DNA of 64,000 nucleotides from JACDHG01 sp963811585 (GCA_963811585.1 CAWERR010000003.1:145498-209497); one strand, 5' to 3'; numbered from the stretch's first letter, positions 50,926-60,665 are shown. Notes: a model not told the origin generated them from the letters alone. Numbers and translations: made by a program.

Positions 50926-52785
50926 ATGGATAAGAGATCTCTGGCCCGCCGCTCCACTCCTTTAGCGGTGGTGATCTCGCTGTTGATGCTTGCCCTCGCG
51001 CTCGCTCCCACCTCGAACGCGATCTCACCGCAGGCAGCCTCGCCGGCGTCCGTCTCTGGCGCCGACAAGCACAAGCCCGACAAGGGCGACCGGTGGGTGC
51101 GCGACACCATGCGGCGGATGACGGTGCAGGAGAAGGTTGGCCAGCTGTTCATGACGCAGGCCTACGGCGAGACCGCCGACACCCAGGCGCCTGCCGACGT
51201 GGCCCTGAACCAGTCGACGTACGGCGTCGACAACGGCGAAGAGCTGATGGACAAGTACAAGCTGGGCGGCGTCATCTACTTCGCCTGGTCCAACAACGTC
51301 AACAACCCTGAGCAGATCGCCGGGCTCTCCAACGGCATGCAGCGCGCGGCTCTCAGCCAGCGCCGCCACATCCCCTCCCTCATCGCGACCGACCAAGAGG
51401 GCGGCATCGTCGCTCGCGTCGGCCCACCCGCCACGGAGCTTCCCGGCAACATGGCCCTCGGAGCCACCCGCAGCACCGACGACGCCGAGACCGCCGCCGA
51501 CATCAGTGGCAGTGAGCTCGACGCTCTAGGCATCAACTGGAACTTTGCACCCGTCGCCGATGTCAACGTCGACCCCGCCAACCCCGTGATCGGTGTGCGG
51601 TCCTTCAGCGAAGACCCGGCGCTGGCAGCCGACATGACCGCGGCGCAGGTTCGCGGCTACCAGGGCACCGACATCGCCGCCGCCGCCAAGCACTTCCCCG
51701 GCCACGGTGACACCGGCGTCGACAGCCACACCGGCATCCCGATCATCGACCACACCCGCGAGGAGTGGGAGGCCATCGACAAGCCCCCGTTCCAGGCAGC
51801 CATCGACGAAGGCATCCGCGCGATCATGACCGCACACATCGTGGTCCCGTCGCTTGACTCCTCCGGCGACCCAGCCACCCTGTCACACCCGATCATCACC
51901 GGCATCCTGCGCAACGAGATGGACTATGACGGCGTCGTCATCACCGACGCGCTGGGCATGCAGGGCGTCCGTGACAAGTACGGCGACGACCGAGTCCCGG
52001 TGCTCGCCCTCAAGGCCGGCGTCGACATGCTGCTGATGCCGCCGCAGTTCGACCTTGCCTACAACGCCGTACTCGACGCTGTGGAGAGCAAAGAGCTGAG
52101 CATGAGGCGCATCGACACCTCCGTGGAGCGCATCCTGCGGCTCAAGTGGGACCTCGGCCTGGTCAAGAACCCCTTCGTGAAGGTGCGCGACGTACCCAAG
52201 GTCGTCGGCACTGCGAAGCACAAGGCTGACGCCCAGGAGCTCACCGACCACAGCACCACGCTGGTGAAGAACGACTCGGACACGTTGCCGCTCGCGCCTG
52301 ACACCGGTCAGAGCGTGCTGGTCACGGGCTGGACTGCCACCACAGGTGTTCGCACGAGCACAACCATCGCCGACAAGATCGCGCAGCGGGGAGACACCGC
52401 CGACGTCCTGGAAACAGGCACCAACCCAACCGAGGCTCAGATCGCGGCAGCCGTCGCGGCCGCGGAGAGCCACGACGTCACCGTGGTGGTGACTCATCGG
52501 GCCTGGCAAGCCACCTCCTCACAGCAGCGCGAGCTCGTACGTCGCCTGGTCGAGACCGGCAAGCCCGTGATCGCCGTAGGAACCCGCGAGCCGTACGACA
52601 TCGCCTACTACCCGACGGTGTCGACCTATCTGGCGACGTACAGCTGGACGGGTGTCTCGCTGGAGTCGTTGGTCCGGGTCATCTACGGCGAGGTGAACCC
52701 CCAAGGCAAGCTGCCGGTCACCATCCCGACGGCAGGCGACCCCGGCACCGCGCTGTACGCGTTCGGCCACGGCCTGAGCTACTGA
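50926..52785 (+). CDS. nagZ: Secreted NagZ-like beta-N-acetylglucosaminidase (GH3)
   Basis: 619 residues with a signal peptide (LAVVISLLMLALALAPTSNA, cleaved near residue 33). The GH3 barrel has KHFPGHGDTGVDSH at 255-268, the NagZ acid-base loop with Asp/His, and the nucleophile D341 in VVITDALGMQGV; a GH3 C-terminal domain follows (VLVTGWTATTGVR, AVGTREPYDIAYY). It would release GlcNAc from peptidoglycan or muropeptides outside the cell. GGAGG precedes ATG 50926. First gene of the salvage cluster, as nagZ is in the Bacillus amiE-nagZ-namZ group. Confidence 0.9.
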   Translation: MDKRSLARRSTPLAVVISLLMLALALAPTSNAISPQAASPASVSGADKHKPDKGDRWVRDTMRRMTVQEKVGQLFMTQAYGETADTQAPADVALNQSTYGVDNGEELMDKYKLGGVIYFAWSNNVNNPEQIAGLSNGMQRAALSQRRHIPSLIATDQEGGIVARVGPPATELPGNMALGATRSTDDAETAADISGSELDALGINWNFAPVADVNVDPANPVIGVRSFSEDPALAADMTAAQVRGYQGTDIAAAAKHFPGHGDTGVDSHTGIPIIDHTREEWEAIDKPPFQAAIDEGIRAIMTAHIVVPSLDSSGDPATLSHPIITGILRNEMDYDGVVITDALGMQGVRDKYGDDRVPVLALKAGVDMLLMPPQFDLAYNAVLDAVESKELSMRRIDTSVERILRLKWDLGLVKNPFVKVRDVPKVVGTAKHKADAQELTDHSTTLVKNDSDTLPLAPDTGQSVLVTGWTATTGVRTSTTIADKIAQRGDTADVLETGTNPTEAQIAAAVAAAESHDVTVVVTHRAWQATSSQQRELVRRLVETGKPVIAVGTREPYDIAYYPTVSTYLATYSWTGVSLESLVRVIYGEVNPQGKLPVTIPTAGDPGTALYAFGHGLSY

Positions 52786-52794
52786 GGTCTGCCA

Positions 52795-53661
52795 GTGCGA
52801 AGCAGTGCAGCTCTTTGCTCAGCCGCGTTGCTGCTAACAGCGGCCGTCGCATCCCCTGTGGGTGCGGCGGCCGCCGGGCACCACGGCCCTCGCGGCGTTG
52901 AGCTGCGCGTCGTCAGCTACAACATGCACACCGGCATCGGTGCGGACAATCAGCTCGACCTCGAGCGCACTGCGCAGACGCTGGAAGCGATGGATGCAGA
53001 TGTCATCGGCCTCGAAGAGGTCGACGTGCACTGGGCAGACCGGAGCGAGTGGCGTGACCAAGCTAGGGACCTGGCGCAGGCTCTCCGGATGCGCGTGTTC
53101 TTCGCTCCGATCTACGACTTCGACCCGGTCACGGCTGGCGAACCCCGACGTCAGTACGGCCTGGCCTTCCTGACTGACCTGCGCGTCCTCAGCACCGAGA
53201 ACCACGAGATCACCCGACTGTCGACACAGGGCACCGACCCGGTCCCAGAGCCGGCGCCCGGCTTCCCGGAGATCGTGGTCAAGGAGCGCGGTGCCGTCGT
53301 GCACATCTACGCGACACATCTCGACTTCCGGGCCGACCCGAGCGTGCGAGAAATGCAGGTGCAAGACACCCTCACGATCCTCGACGAGGACCCGAAGCAT
53401 GCACAGCAGGTCTTGGTCGGCGACTTCAACGCTCCCCCTGACGCACCCGAGCTCGCTCCCCTGTGGACTGAGCTCGTCGACAGCTGGAGCATCGCCGGCA
53501 GCGGCGACGGTTACACCTACCCAACCGTTGACCCGGTGAAGCGCATCGACTACATCACCACCTCCCCCAACATCGACACGATCGCCGCCGACGTCGTGGC
53601 GACCGAGGCTTCTGACCACCTGCCCGTGGTGGCGGACCTCGTCGTACGACGTGGCGGCTGA
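52795..53661 (+). CDS. Secreted endonuclease/exonuclease/phosphatase-fold protein
   Basis: 288 residues with an Ala-rich signal peptide (LCSAALLLTAAVASPVGAAAA). The EEP fold is clear: N43 in VVSYNMHTGIG, E74/E75 in DVIGLEEVD, the metal residues in VGDFNAP and the final His in ASDHLPVVADL. These enzymes cleave phosphodiesters (DNA, phospholipids, sphingomyelin). GTG 52795 is 10 bp from the nagZ stop. In this cluster it might cut teichoic-acid-like phosphodiesters or nucleic acids released with cell-wall debris; this role is inferred from context. Confidence 0.85.
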   Translation: MRSSAALCSAALLLTAAVASPVGAAAAGHHGPRGVELRVVSYNMHTGIGADNQLDLERTAQTLEAMDADVIGLEEVDVHWADRSEWRDQARDLAQALRMRVFFAPIYDFDPVTAGEPRRQYGLAFLTDLRVLSTENHEITRLSTQGTDPVPEPAPGFPEIVVKERGAVVHIYATHLDFRADPSVREMQVQDTLTILDEDPKHAQQVLVGDFNAPPDAPELAPLWTELVDSWSIAGSGDGYTYPTVDPVKRIDYITTSPNIDTIAADVVATEASDHLPVVADLVVRRGG

Positions 53662-53692
53662 ACACCCATCCCGACGCACCAAGGAGAACTCC

Positions 53693-55012
53693 ATGGACAG
53701 GCGGCTGTTTCTCAAGACAGCGGTAACCGCGACCGGCACCGCGGCTCTGACGACAAGTGGGCTGCCCGCGGCCGCCCAGGCGGCACCGCAGCCTGCCACC
53801 GGCGCCGCGGCGGGCAAGCCCGGCGGCAGCTCGGTGCGCACCGGCATCGAGGTGCTGCACCGCGACGGCTATCGCCTGGTCCGTGGTGAGCGCGTTGGCC
53901 TGATCTCGAACCCGACCGGAGTCGTGCCCGACCTGCGGCACGAGATCGACATGATCGTCGACTCAGGCCGGGTCAACATGGTGGCCGCCTTCGGTCCAGA
54001 GCACGGCTTCCGCGGCAGCTCGCAGGCCGGCGGGTCGGAGGGTGACTACGCCGATCCGCGCACCGGCGTGCCGGTCTACGACACCTACCAAAAGAACGTC
54101 GACCAGATCGCGGAGTTCTACCGGCAAGCCAACGTCGAGACGGTGATGTTCGACATCCAAGACGTCGGTGCCCGCTTCTACACCTATATCTGGACCATGT
54201 ACCACTGCCAGGTCGCCGCGTCGCAGGCTGGCGTTCGCTTCGTCGTACTGGACCGGCCCAACCCCATCACAGGAGAGACGGCACTGGGTCCGGTGCTTCA
54301 TCCGGAGCAGGCGACGTTCGTCGGCCTCAAGCCCATCTCCCAGCAGCATGGGATGACCGTCGGTGAGATGGCGAGACTGTTCAACGGAGAGTTCCTTCCC
54401 GACGACCCTCAGGCGAACGGCCCCGCCGACCTGGATGTCGTCAAGCTGGAGGGCTGGCGCCGCGACATGTACCAGGAGCAGACCGGGCAGCCCTGGGTCA
54501 TGCCCTCCCCGAACATGCCGCGGGTCGAGACCGCCGTGGTCTACCCCGGCACCTGTCTCTTCGAGGCGACCAACCTGTCCGAAGGACGCGGTACCACCCG
54601 ACCGTTCGAGCTGATCGGGGCGCCCTACATCGACTACCCCTACGCCGATGCACTCCGCGAGCAGGACCTCGACGGGGTCGAGTTCCGCGAGGCCTTCTTC
54701 GTGCCGATCACGTCGAAGCACACCGGGGTTACTTGCGGTGGTGTGCAGCTGCACGTGACCGACCGGAAGCGGTTCAGCGCCATCCGCACCGCGATCGCAA
54801 TGATCATCACTGCCAAGCGGCTCTACCCCAACGACTTCAAGTGGCGCGAGGCTGCTCCGCCGTACTGGATCGACCGGCTCACCGGGTCGGAGCAGGTACG
54901 CGAGGCAATCGACGGCGGTGCTGACGTCGACGAGGTCGTCGCCGGTTGGCAGGGCGAGCTGAGGGACTTCCGGGCGGTTCGGCGCGACTACCTGCTGTAC
55001 CCGTCGCGATGA
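53693..55012 (+). CDS. namZ: NamZ exo-beta-N-acetylmuramidase (DUF1343), Tat-exported
   Basis: 439 residues. A Tat signal (MDRRLFLKTAVTATGTAAL) precedes the DUF1343 domain: GLISNPTGVVPDLRHEIDMI, FGPEHGFRGSSQAGG, MFDIQDVGARFYTYIWTM, VLDRPNPI and LSEGRGTTRPFE are all family blocks. In Bacillus subtilis this family (YbbC, NamZ) removes non-reducing-end MurNAc from peptidoglycan glycans. AAGGAG lies before ATG 53693, and its stop overlaps the next start. It complements NagZ in sequential glycan degradation. Confidence 0.9.
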   Translation: MDRRLFLKTAVTATGTAALTTSGLPAAAQAAPQPATGAAAGKPGGSSVRTGIEVLHRDGYRLVRGERVGLISNPTGVVPDLRHEIDMIVDSGRVNMVAAFGPEHGFRGSSQAGGSEGDYADPRTGVPVYDTYQKNVDQIAEFYRQANVETVMFDIQDVGARFYTYIWTMYHCQVAASQAGVRFVVLDRPNPITGETALGPVLHPEQATFVGLKPISQQHGMTVGEMARLFNGEFLPDDPQANGPADLDVVKLEGWRRDMYQEQTGQPWVMPSPNMPRVETAVVYPGTCLFEATNLSEGRGTTRPFELIGAPYIDYPYADALREQDLDGVEFREAFFVPITSKHTGVTCGGVQLHVTDRKRFSAIRTAIAMIITAKRLYPNDFKWREAAPPYWIDRLTGSEQVREAIDGGADVDEVVAGWQGELRDFRAVRRDYLLYPSR

Positions 55013-56800
55013 TCGCGCCCAGGATGGTCCGGACCTTGGCGGTCGTCTCGGCGCTCCTCCTTGCCGTGAGTCCGGCTGCGTCAAGCGAGGGCAGCACTGA
55101 GAAGTCGGCTCAGAAGGCTGGATCGGGTCGGGTCGCGCCGAGCCCGGTCGGCGACACGTTCTCGGCCGCGGACCTGCAGTTTTCGCACTCATCGCGGCAG
55201 CTGCGCTACGGGAGCCCGCGTCAGGCCGACCTGCTTCCCGAGTATGTCGACGCCCTCTCGACTGACCTGCGCCGGTTCCTCGAGCCGTCCCCTGAGCACC
55301 CGCTGTATGCAGGCGGCGTCGTGCTGGCTGCCCGGCATGGCGTGATCGCGAAGCACGACGCAGCCGGCAAGGCGCTGCGATACACCGGCATCAACAGCCC
55401 GCTTCCACCCGCCGAGCAGGTGCCGACTCGCAACAACACGATCTACGACCTCGCGTCCGTGACGAAGATGTTCACGTCCATCGCGGTCATGCAGCAGGTC
55501 GAGAGCGGGCGGGTCGACCTCGACCAGCCCGTCGCGACGTACCTGCCCGACTTCGCTCAGAACGGCAAGGCCGACGTGACGGTCCGCGACCTGCTGACGC
55601 ACACCGGTGGACTGCCCGCATGGCTGCCGCTGTACAGCAGTTACGACACCGTCGAAGAGCGCCTGGCCGCCGTGCTCGCCGTAACCCCGGCGTCCGCGCC
55701 TGGGGAGAAATACGTCTACTCCGACCTCGGCTTGATCACGCTCGGCCTCGTCGTGGAGGAGGTCACCGGCAAGTCGCTCGACACGGTGATCGCCGACGAC
55801 ATCACCGAGCCGTTGGGTATGGACGAGACGATGTTCAACCCGCCACCATCACTTCGTGACCGAGTTGCCGCCACCGAGGCGCAGCCATGGACGAAACCGG
55901 CCAGGCCGATGATCCGTGGCGAGGTGCATGACGAGAACGCCTGGTCTCTCCGCGGCGTCGCTGGGCACGCGGGGCTGTTCTCCACGGCACGCGATCTGGC
56001 TGTGCTCGCCCAGACACTGCTCAACGGTGGCCGCTACGGCCACGAGCGCATCCTCGACGCGGACTCCGTGCGCGACATGATCACCAACGAGAACACCGAG
56101 TTCCCCGCCAACTCGCACGGGCTCGGCTTCGAGCTCGACCAGCGGCTGGTACATGGACGCCATGTCGTCACCTGTGACGTTCGGGCACACCGGCTTCACG
56201 GGTACGTCGTTCGTCGTGGACCCGATCGCAGACTCCTTCGTCATCTTGCTCACCAACCGGGTGCACCCGACGCGCGACTGGGGCAGCAACAACCCTGCGC
56301 GGCGTGCGGTCGCGCAGGACCTGGCCCGTGCCGTTGCCGTCAAACCAGCGCAAGGACACGACGCATGGTTCTCCGGTCTCGGGGACTCACGGTCGGCAAC
56401 GCTGACCCTCCCGATCTCATCCACGTCGGCGGGCGCGGCGACCGTGGACTTCAGCCTCTGGTACGACACCGAGGCGTCGTACGACTTCGCGACGTTCGAG
56501 ACCTCGACGGATGGTGGGCAGACCTGGACCGCGGTGCCGTTCACCCTGCGGCTCGGCCCCCACTCGACGGCCACCAACGGCCAAGTCTCCGGGTTCAGTG
56601 GTCGCGTCTGGTACCGCGCCACAGCTGAGCTCGACGTCCCGGCCGGCGATCAGTTGCTGCGCTGGCGTTACGACACGGATCCGCTCAACCAGGGTCGCGG
56701 CGTGTACGTCGACTCCGTCCGGGTTGTCGACGCAGCAGGCAAGCGGCTTGACGACGCACGCCGGTTCGTCGCCGACGGGTGGAGGCTGAGCCGTGATTAA
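55009..56800 (+). pseudogene. AmiE-like serine hydrolase with C-terminal beta-sandwich, one frameshift
   Basis: About 596 residues when repaired. Signal peptide (TLAVVSALLLAVSPAAS) and a beta-lactamase/PBP-fold domain: SxxK at 150-153 (LASVTKMF), YSD at 237 (KYVYSDLGL, in place of YxN), HTGG in LLTHTGGLPAW. A frame change near 56143 (LDQR|WYMDAMSSPVTFGHTGF) needs one extra C removed. After about residue 445 an extra beta-sandwich with STDGGQTWTAVPF follows, absent from typical AmiE. The family removes the peptide from MurNAc. ATG overlaps the namZ stop (ATGA); the following murR starts inside its end. Confidence 0.8.
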
Positions 56801-57692
56801 GGCGGCGACCACGGTCCAGATCAGGGCGCTGCTGCCGTCCCTTGCTCCCGCTGAGCAGCGGGTAGCTCGGCGACTGCTGGACGACCCGGCGGCCGCAGCG
56901 GCTTCCAGCATCAGCACCCTGGCAGCGAACTGCGGCACCTCGCAGACCACGGTGATCAGGTTCTGCCGGGCCGTCGGCTTCACCGGCTATCCGGCTCTGC
57001 GACTTGCGCTGGCAGCGGAGCTGGGTCGCGCCGAAGGTGGCGCGGGGGCTGCCAGGTCGGTCAGCAGCGACATCCGCCCCGGTGACGATCTCGACCAGGT
57101 GGTCGAGAAGATCGCGTGGGCCGATGCGCGTGCCGTCGAGGAGACTGCACAGCAGCTCGACCTCGACGCACTGCATCTGGTGATCGAGGCCGTTGTCTCC
57201 GCGCGACGCATCGACATCTACGGCGTGGGCGCCAGCGCCTTCGTCGGGTTGGACCTGCAGCAGAAGCTGCACCGGATCGGCCTGGTCGCTTTCGCCTGGG
57301 GCGATGCGCATGTCGCCCTCACCAGCGCTGCACTCCTCGGTCCGGGCGACGTTGCGTTCGGCATCTCGCACAGTGGTGCCACCGAGGACACCATCGCCGC
57401 CCTGTCGCAGGCTCAGGCGAACGGTGTGACCACCGTCGCGCTGACCAACTTCCCGCGCTCGGCACTGGCGCGGATGGCCGACCACGTGCTCACGACCGCA
57501 GCACGCGAGACGACATTCCGCTCCGGGGCGACTGCCAGCCGACTGGCCCAGCTCACCGTGGTGGACTGCGTCTTCGTGGGCGTCGCTCAGCGCACCTACG
57601 CCACCTCACAGCACGCGCTGGAGCTCACGTACGACGCGGTGAAGGGCCGACGTTTCGGGTCGCGCCGCGACCCTGAGGAGCCGCGCCCGTGA
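56793..57692 (+). CDS. murR: MurR/RpiR-family transcriptional regulator
   Basis: 299 residues: an N-terminal RpiR helix-turn-helix (LAPAEQRVARRLLDDP, SISTLAANCGTSQTTVIRFCRAVGFTGYPALRLAL) and a C-terminal SIS sugar-phosphate-binding domain (IDIYGVGASAFVGLDLQQKL, AFGISHSGATEDTIAAL). MurR regulators sense MurNAc-6-P. The position immediately before murQ matches Bacillus. GTG 56793 overlaps the upstream gene by 8 bp and its stop overlaps the murQ start (GTGA), so this cluster is strongly coupled. Confidence 0.9.
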   Translation: MIKAATTVQIRALLPSLAPAEQRVARRLLDDPAAAAASSISTLAANCGTSQTTVIRFCRAVGFTGYPALRLALAAELGRAEGGAGAARSVSSDIRPGDDLDQVVEKIAWADARAVEETAQQLDLDALHLVIEAVVSARRIDIYGVGASAFVGLDLQQKLHRIGLVAFAWGDAHVALTSAALLGPGDVAFGISHSGATEDTIAALSQAQANGVTTVALTNFPRSALARMADHVLTTAARETTFRSGATASRLAQLTVVDCVFVGVAQRTYATSQHALELTYDAVKGRRFGSRRDPEEPRP

Positions 57693-58639
57693 TCGAGGAC
57701 GACGTACCAGAAGTCGACGGCGCCAGGCGGCCCATGGGGCCGACAGAGCGCCGCAACCTGTCGAGCGCAGATCTCGACCTGCTGCCGACGGTGGAGTTGC
57801 TGCGGCGGATCAACGACGAGGACGCTCTCGTTCCCGCGGCGGTCGGGCGCGCGCTCCCCAGCCTGGCAGTCGCGGTCGACATGGCAGTCGAGGCGCTGGC
57901 GTCCGGCGGCAGCGTGCACTACTTCGGCGCAGGGACATCGGGACGGGTGGCGGCGATGGACGCCGCCGAGCTCGTGCCGACGTTCGACCTCGAGCCCGGT
58001 CGAGTTGTCGCACATGCCGCGGGTGGATTGAAGGCGCTCGATGCCGCCCTAGAGGACGTCGAAGACGACGAAGCGGCGGGCCATGCTGACGCAGCAGGAC
58101 TCGTCAGCGGGGACCTCGCGGTCGGTGTGACTGCGAGCGGACGCACACCCTACGTCGCCGGTGCTCTCACCGCCGCCCGCGCGGGCGGTGCGGGAACGGT
58201 CTTGGTGAGCTCCGACCCCGACGCCAGACTCGCGTTGCTTGCCGACGTCCACGTGTGCGTCGAGACCGGACCTGAGGTGCTGACCGGCTCCACTCGCATG
58301 AAGGCCGGGACGGCGCAAAAGCTTGTGCTTAACGCGTTCTCTACCGCCACGATGGTGCGCCTCGGCCGCACGTACTCGAACTTGATGACGAGCATGGTGG
58401 CGAAGAACGCCAAGCTGCACGGCCGGATGGTGACGATCCTCGTCGAGGCCTCCGGTGCTGACGAGGCGACGTGCCTCAGGGTTCTCGACGACTCCGACCG
58501 AGACCTGAAGCTCGCCCTGGTCAGGCTTGTCGGGCAGGTGGACAAGCATGCGGCACGGGCCGCCCTCGATGCAGGCAACGGGGTCGTACGCGCCGCGCTG
58601 AGAAGTCTCGACGGGTCTCTGGACGGTCGTCGCGGATGA
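57689..58639 (+). CDS. murQ: N-acetylmuramic acid 6-phosphate etherase MurQ
   Basis: 316 residues. The SIS-fold signature GAGTSGRVAAMDAAE is at 80-94, with E94 in the position of the catalytic Glu of E. coli/Haemophilus MurQ; the second acidic motif is in LEDVEDDEAAG, and TGSTRMKAGTAQKLVLN is the C-terminal family signature. It cleaves the lactyl ether of MurNAc-6-P giving GlcNAc-6-P and D-lactate. Together with the kinase it forms the cytoplasmic step of the salvage cluster. Its stop lies 4 bp from the convergent kinase stop. Confidence 0.93.
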   Translation: MIEDDVPEVDGARRPMGPTERRNLSSADLDLLPTVELLRRINDEDALVPAAVGRALPSLAVAVDMAVEALASGGSVHYFGAGTSGRVAAMDAAELVPTFDLEPGRVVAHAAGGLKALDAALEDVEDDEAAGHADAAGLVSGDLAVGVTASGRTPYVAGALTAARAGGAGTVLVSSDPDARLALLADVHVCVETGPEVLTGSTRMKAGTAQKLVLNAFSTATMVRLGRTYSNLMTSMVAKNAKLHGRMVTILVEASGADEATCLRVLDDSDRDLKLALVRLVGQVDKHAARAALDAGNGVVRAALRSLDGSLDGRRG

Positions 58640-58643
58640 CAGG

Positions 58644-59675
58644 TCAGGTGAGGGTGAGCCGAGTGCGGACCTCGTCCGTGGCAGCGCTGGCGTCGGCAGC
58701 GGCCAAGGCCAGCCAAGCCGCTCCGCCGACACCGTTGGCGGCGGTCAGCACCGGGCCGACGTACCGCTCCGCGACCATCGTCCGCAGCCTGGCTCCCACC
58801 GGAGAGCCCTCGCGCACCAGGCTTCCGGCCAGCACGATGGGCGTGCGCTCGTCGGGCTCCCGCACGCGCCCGACCGTCTCGCCCAGCATCCGCGCAGCCT
58901 CCTCGACGATGCCCACGGCGAGAGGGTCGCGCTCGGCATGCGCAGCGATGACCAGCGGCGCCAGCTCGGCGAGCCGCACTGCTGGCCGCGAGTTCAGGAT
59001 CTGGATGATCCGGGACCGCTGGGCATCAATGTTTGACCAGTCGGTCAACCCCGTCGCGTCCGGGACACCCAGCTCGCTCAGCACCCGGTGCGCGAGCTCG
59101 CCCCGCGGCGTGCCCGCGTCAATGTTCCGCAGCGCGGCTCTCACGGCCTCCCGCCCCAGCCAGAACCCAGAGCCGTCATCGCCAAGCAGCCAGCCATGCC
59201 CGTCGGCGGTGCGGACGAGATGACGCTCTCGCAAGGCGCCAGCGACGGCACCCGTGCCCGCGATCAAGACGGTGCCGTCCAGCTCGGCCGTGGCGGACGC
59301 GAACGCGACCTCGAGGTCCGACACGTACGTCGGCGACGCCAGCCCGACGCCGGACCAGACGCGAGCGAAGGCGTCGCCCACCTCGGGCCGTGCCAGAGCC
59401 GGACCTCCGGCCACGCCCACCACGGACGACTGCACGCGCGCGGGGTCGATGCCGCTGATCGCCTCACCCAGTGCTTGGGCAAGGGCGGCTGCCGCCGTGT
59501 CGGGATGCGAGACCGGGTTTCCGCCACCCGCCTTGCCGCGTCCGAGTGGCACGCCGTCATACCCCGCCACCAGGATGCGCGTCGACGTACCGCCGATGTC
59601 GCCACCCAGCACGAGCCAGTCGCCTGGCTTCGTCGCTTGGCTAGCATCCACACCGTTCTCCGATCTGATGGCCAT
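58644..59675 (-). CDS. BadF/BcrA-type sugar kinase (MurNAc/GlcNAc kinase)
   Basis: 343 residues of the BadF/BadG/BcrA/BcrD ATPase family. The phosphate-1 motif is DIGGTSTR at about 26-33, with VLIAGTGAVAGAL (phosphate-2) and LGDDGSGFWLGREAV. Family members next to MurQ act as MurK or NagK, phosphorylating MurNAc and/or GlcNAc at C6. It stands in the opposite direction, converging on murQ, with its own promoter region shared divergently with the SIS gene. ATG 59675 follows AGGAAAG; the in-frame extension to 59846 lacks similarity. Confidence 0.85.
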   Translation of the reverse strand: MAIRSENGVDASQATKPGDWLVLGGDIGGTSTRILVAGYDGVPLGRGKAGGGNPVSHPDTAAAALAQALGEAISGIDPARVQSSVVGVAGGPALARPEVGDAFARVWSGVGLASPTYVSDLEVAFASATAELDGTVLIAGTGAVAGALRERHLVRTADGHGWLLGDDGSGFWLGREAVRAALRNIDAGTPRGELAHRVLSELGVPDATGLTDWSNIDAQRSRIIQILNSRPAVRLAELAPLVIAAHAERDPLAVGIVEEAARMLGETVGRVREPDERTPIVLAGSLVREGSPVGARLRTMVAERYVGPVLTAANGVGGAAWLALAAADASAATDEVRTRLTLT

Positions 59676-59813
59676 CTTTCCTATCAGCGGCTTCTGCCGC
59701 TGTTGCACCGATTTCAAGCCTGGCAACGGTTTGGTCGCGATCCGCGGCTGCGCCCTCAATACCTTGACATTGTTGCCTGCGTGCACGAAGTTCGCCCTCA
59801 CGAGTACTCCACC

Positions 59814-59841
59814 CGACTCGGTTGTGCACTGCTCCGAGTCG
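59814..59841. promoter_or_regulatory. Inverted repeat in the kinase / SIS-gene divergent region
   Basis: Perfect 8-bp arms CGACTCGG / CCGAGTCG around 12 bases (TTGTGCACTGCT), 28 bases before the SIS-gene start. A weak promoter (TTGACA 59764-59769, 17 bases, GAAGTT 59787-59792) would place it in the 5' leader. It could be a MurR/RpiR operator or a hairpin; the sequence alone cannot tell. Confidence 0.4.
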
Positions 59842-59869
59842 TGCAAACGACGAGAGGGGACGGCCGAGA

Positions 59870-60633
59870 ATGGTGACCACGACCGTCAGCGCCGACACCT
59901 ACCTCGGTGCCCTCAGACCCATCATCGACACGGTCAGCGAGCAGGCCGCCGGGCCGGTCCAGCAGGCGGCCGACCTCGTCGTCGCGTCCCTCCAGTCCGG
60001 TGGTGTCGTGCAGGCGTTCGGGTCCGGCCACTCCGAGGCTCTCGCGATGGAGATTGCTGGCCGCGCGGGCGGGCTGGTCCCGACCAACCGGATCTCGTTG
60101 CGCGATGTGGTGATCTTCGGCGGCGAGCCACCGAGCGTCCTCAGCGCCGGCATCCTCGAGCGCGATCCCGGTATCGCCACGCGGCTCTACGACCTGGCCG
60201 GTCCCCACCGAGTCGGACGTGTTCGTCATCGCCTCCAACTCGGGCGTCAACGGCTCGATCGTCGAGATGGCGCGCATCGTCAAGGAGAACGGCCATCCCC
60301 TAATCGCCATCACCTCTGTCACGCAGACAACGCGGGGTGGATTCCCGCCATCCGTCCGGCACCAAGCTCGTTGACCACGCCGACGTGGTTCTCGACAACG
60401 GTGCGCCCTACGGCGACGCCGTGCTGGACCTGCCAGGTGGCGGTAAGGTCTGCGCGGTCTCTTCCATCACTGCGGCCTTGTTGGCGCAGATGTTGGGTGC
60501 GGAGATCATCCGCAGGCTCATCGCGGCCGGGGAGACACCACCGGTCTACCTCTCGGCGAACATCCCGGGCGGCGACGAGCACAACACCGCCCTCGAACAG
60601 CGGTACGCAGGCCGGATCCGGCGTACCGCGTGA
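59870..60633 (+). pseudogene. SIS-domain sugar isomerase-like protein (UPF0309 type), two frameshifts
   Basis: About 253 residues when repaired. A SIS domain carries QAFGSGHSEALAMEIAGRAGGLVP and VFVIASNSGVNGSIVEMARIVKENGHPLIAIT. Frame changes near 60199 and 60336 (TTR into VDSRHPSGTKLVDHADVVLDNGAPYGD) are each cured by removing one base. Members of this group sit in GlcNAc/MurNAc clusters and may bind or isomerise amino sugar phosphates. GAGAGG precedes ATG 59870. Followed by the NgcE-like gene. Confidence 0.75.
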
Positions 60634-60665
60634 ACCACCGAACCGCACCCTAAGGAGAGAGAACG

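Noticed and set aside
53963..55192. A 409-residue minus-strand open frame opposite namZ
   Set aside because: No recognisable domain and no ribosome-binding site; the plus strand carries DUF1343 motifs throughout.
54946..56628. A 560-residue reading of the AmiE-like gene without frameshift
   Set aside because: From about 56143 this frame becomes Arg/Pro/Ala-rich nonsense, whereas the alternative frame restores VTFGHTGFTGTSFVVDP and family-like sequence.
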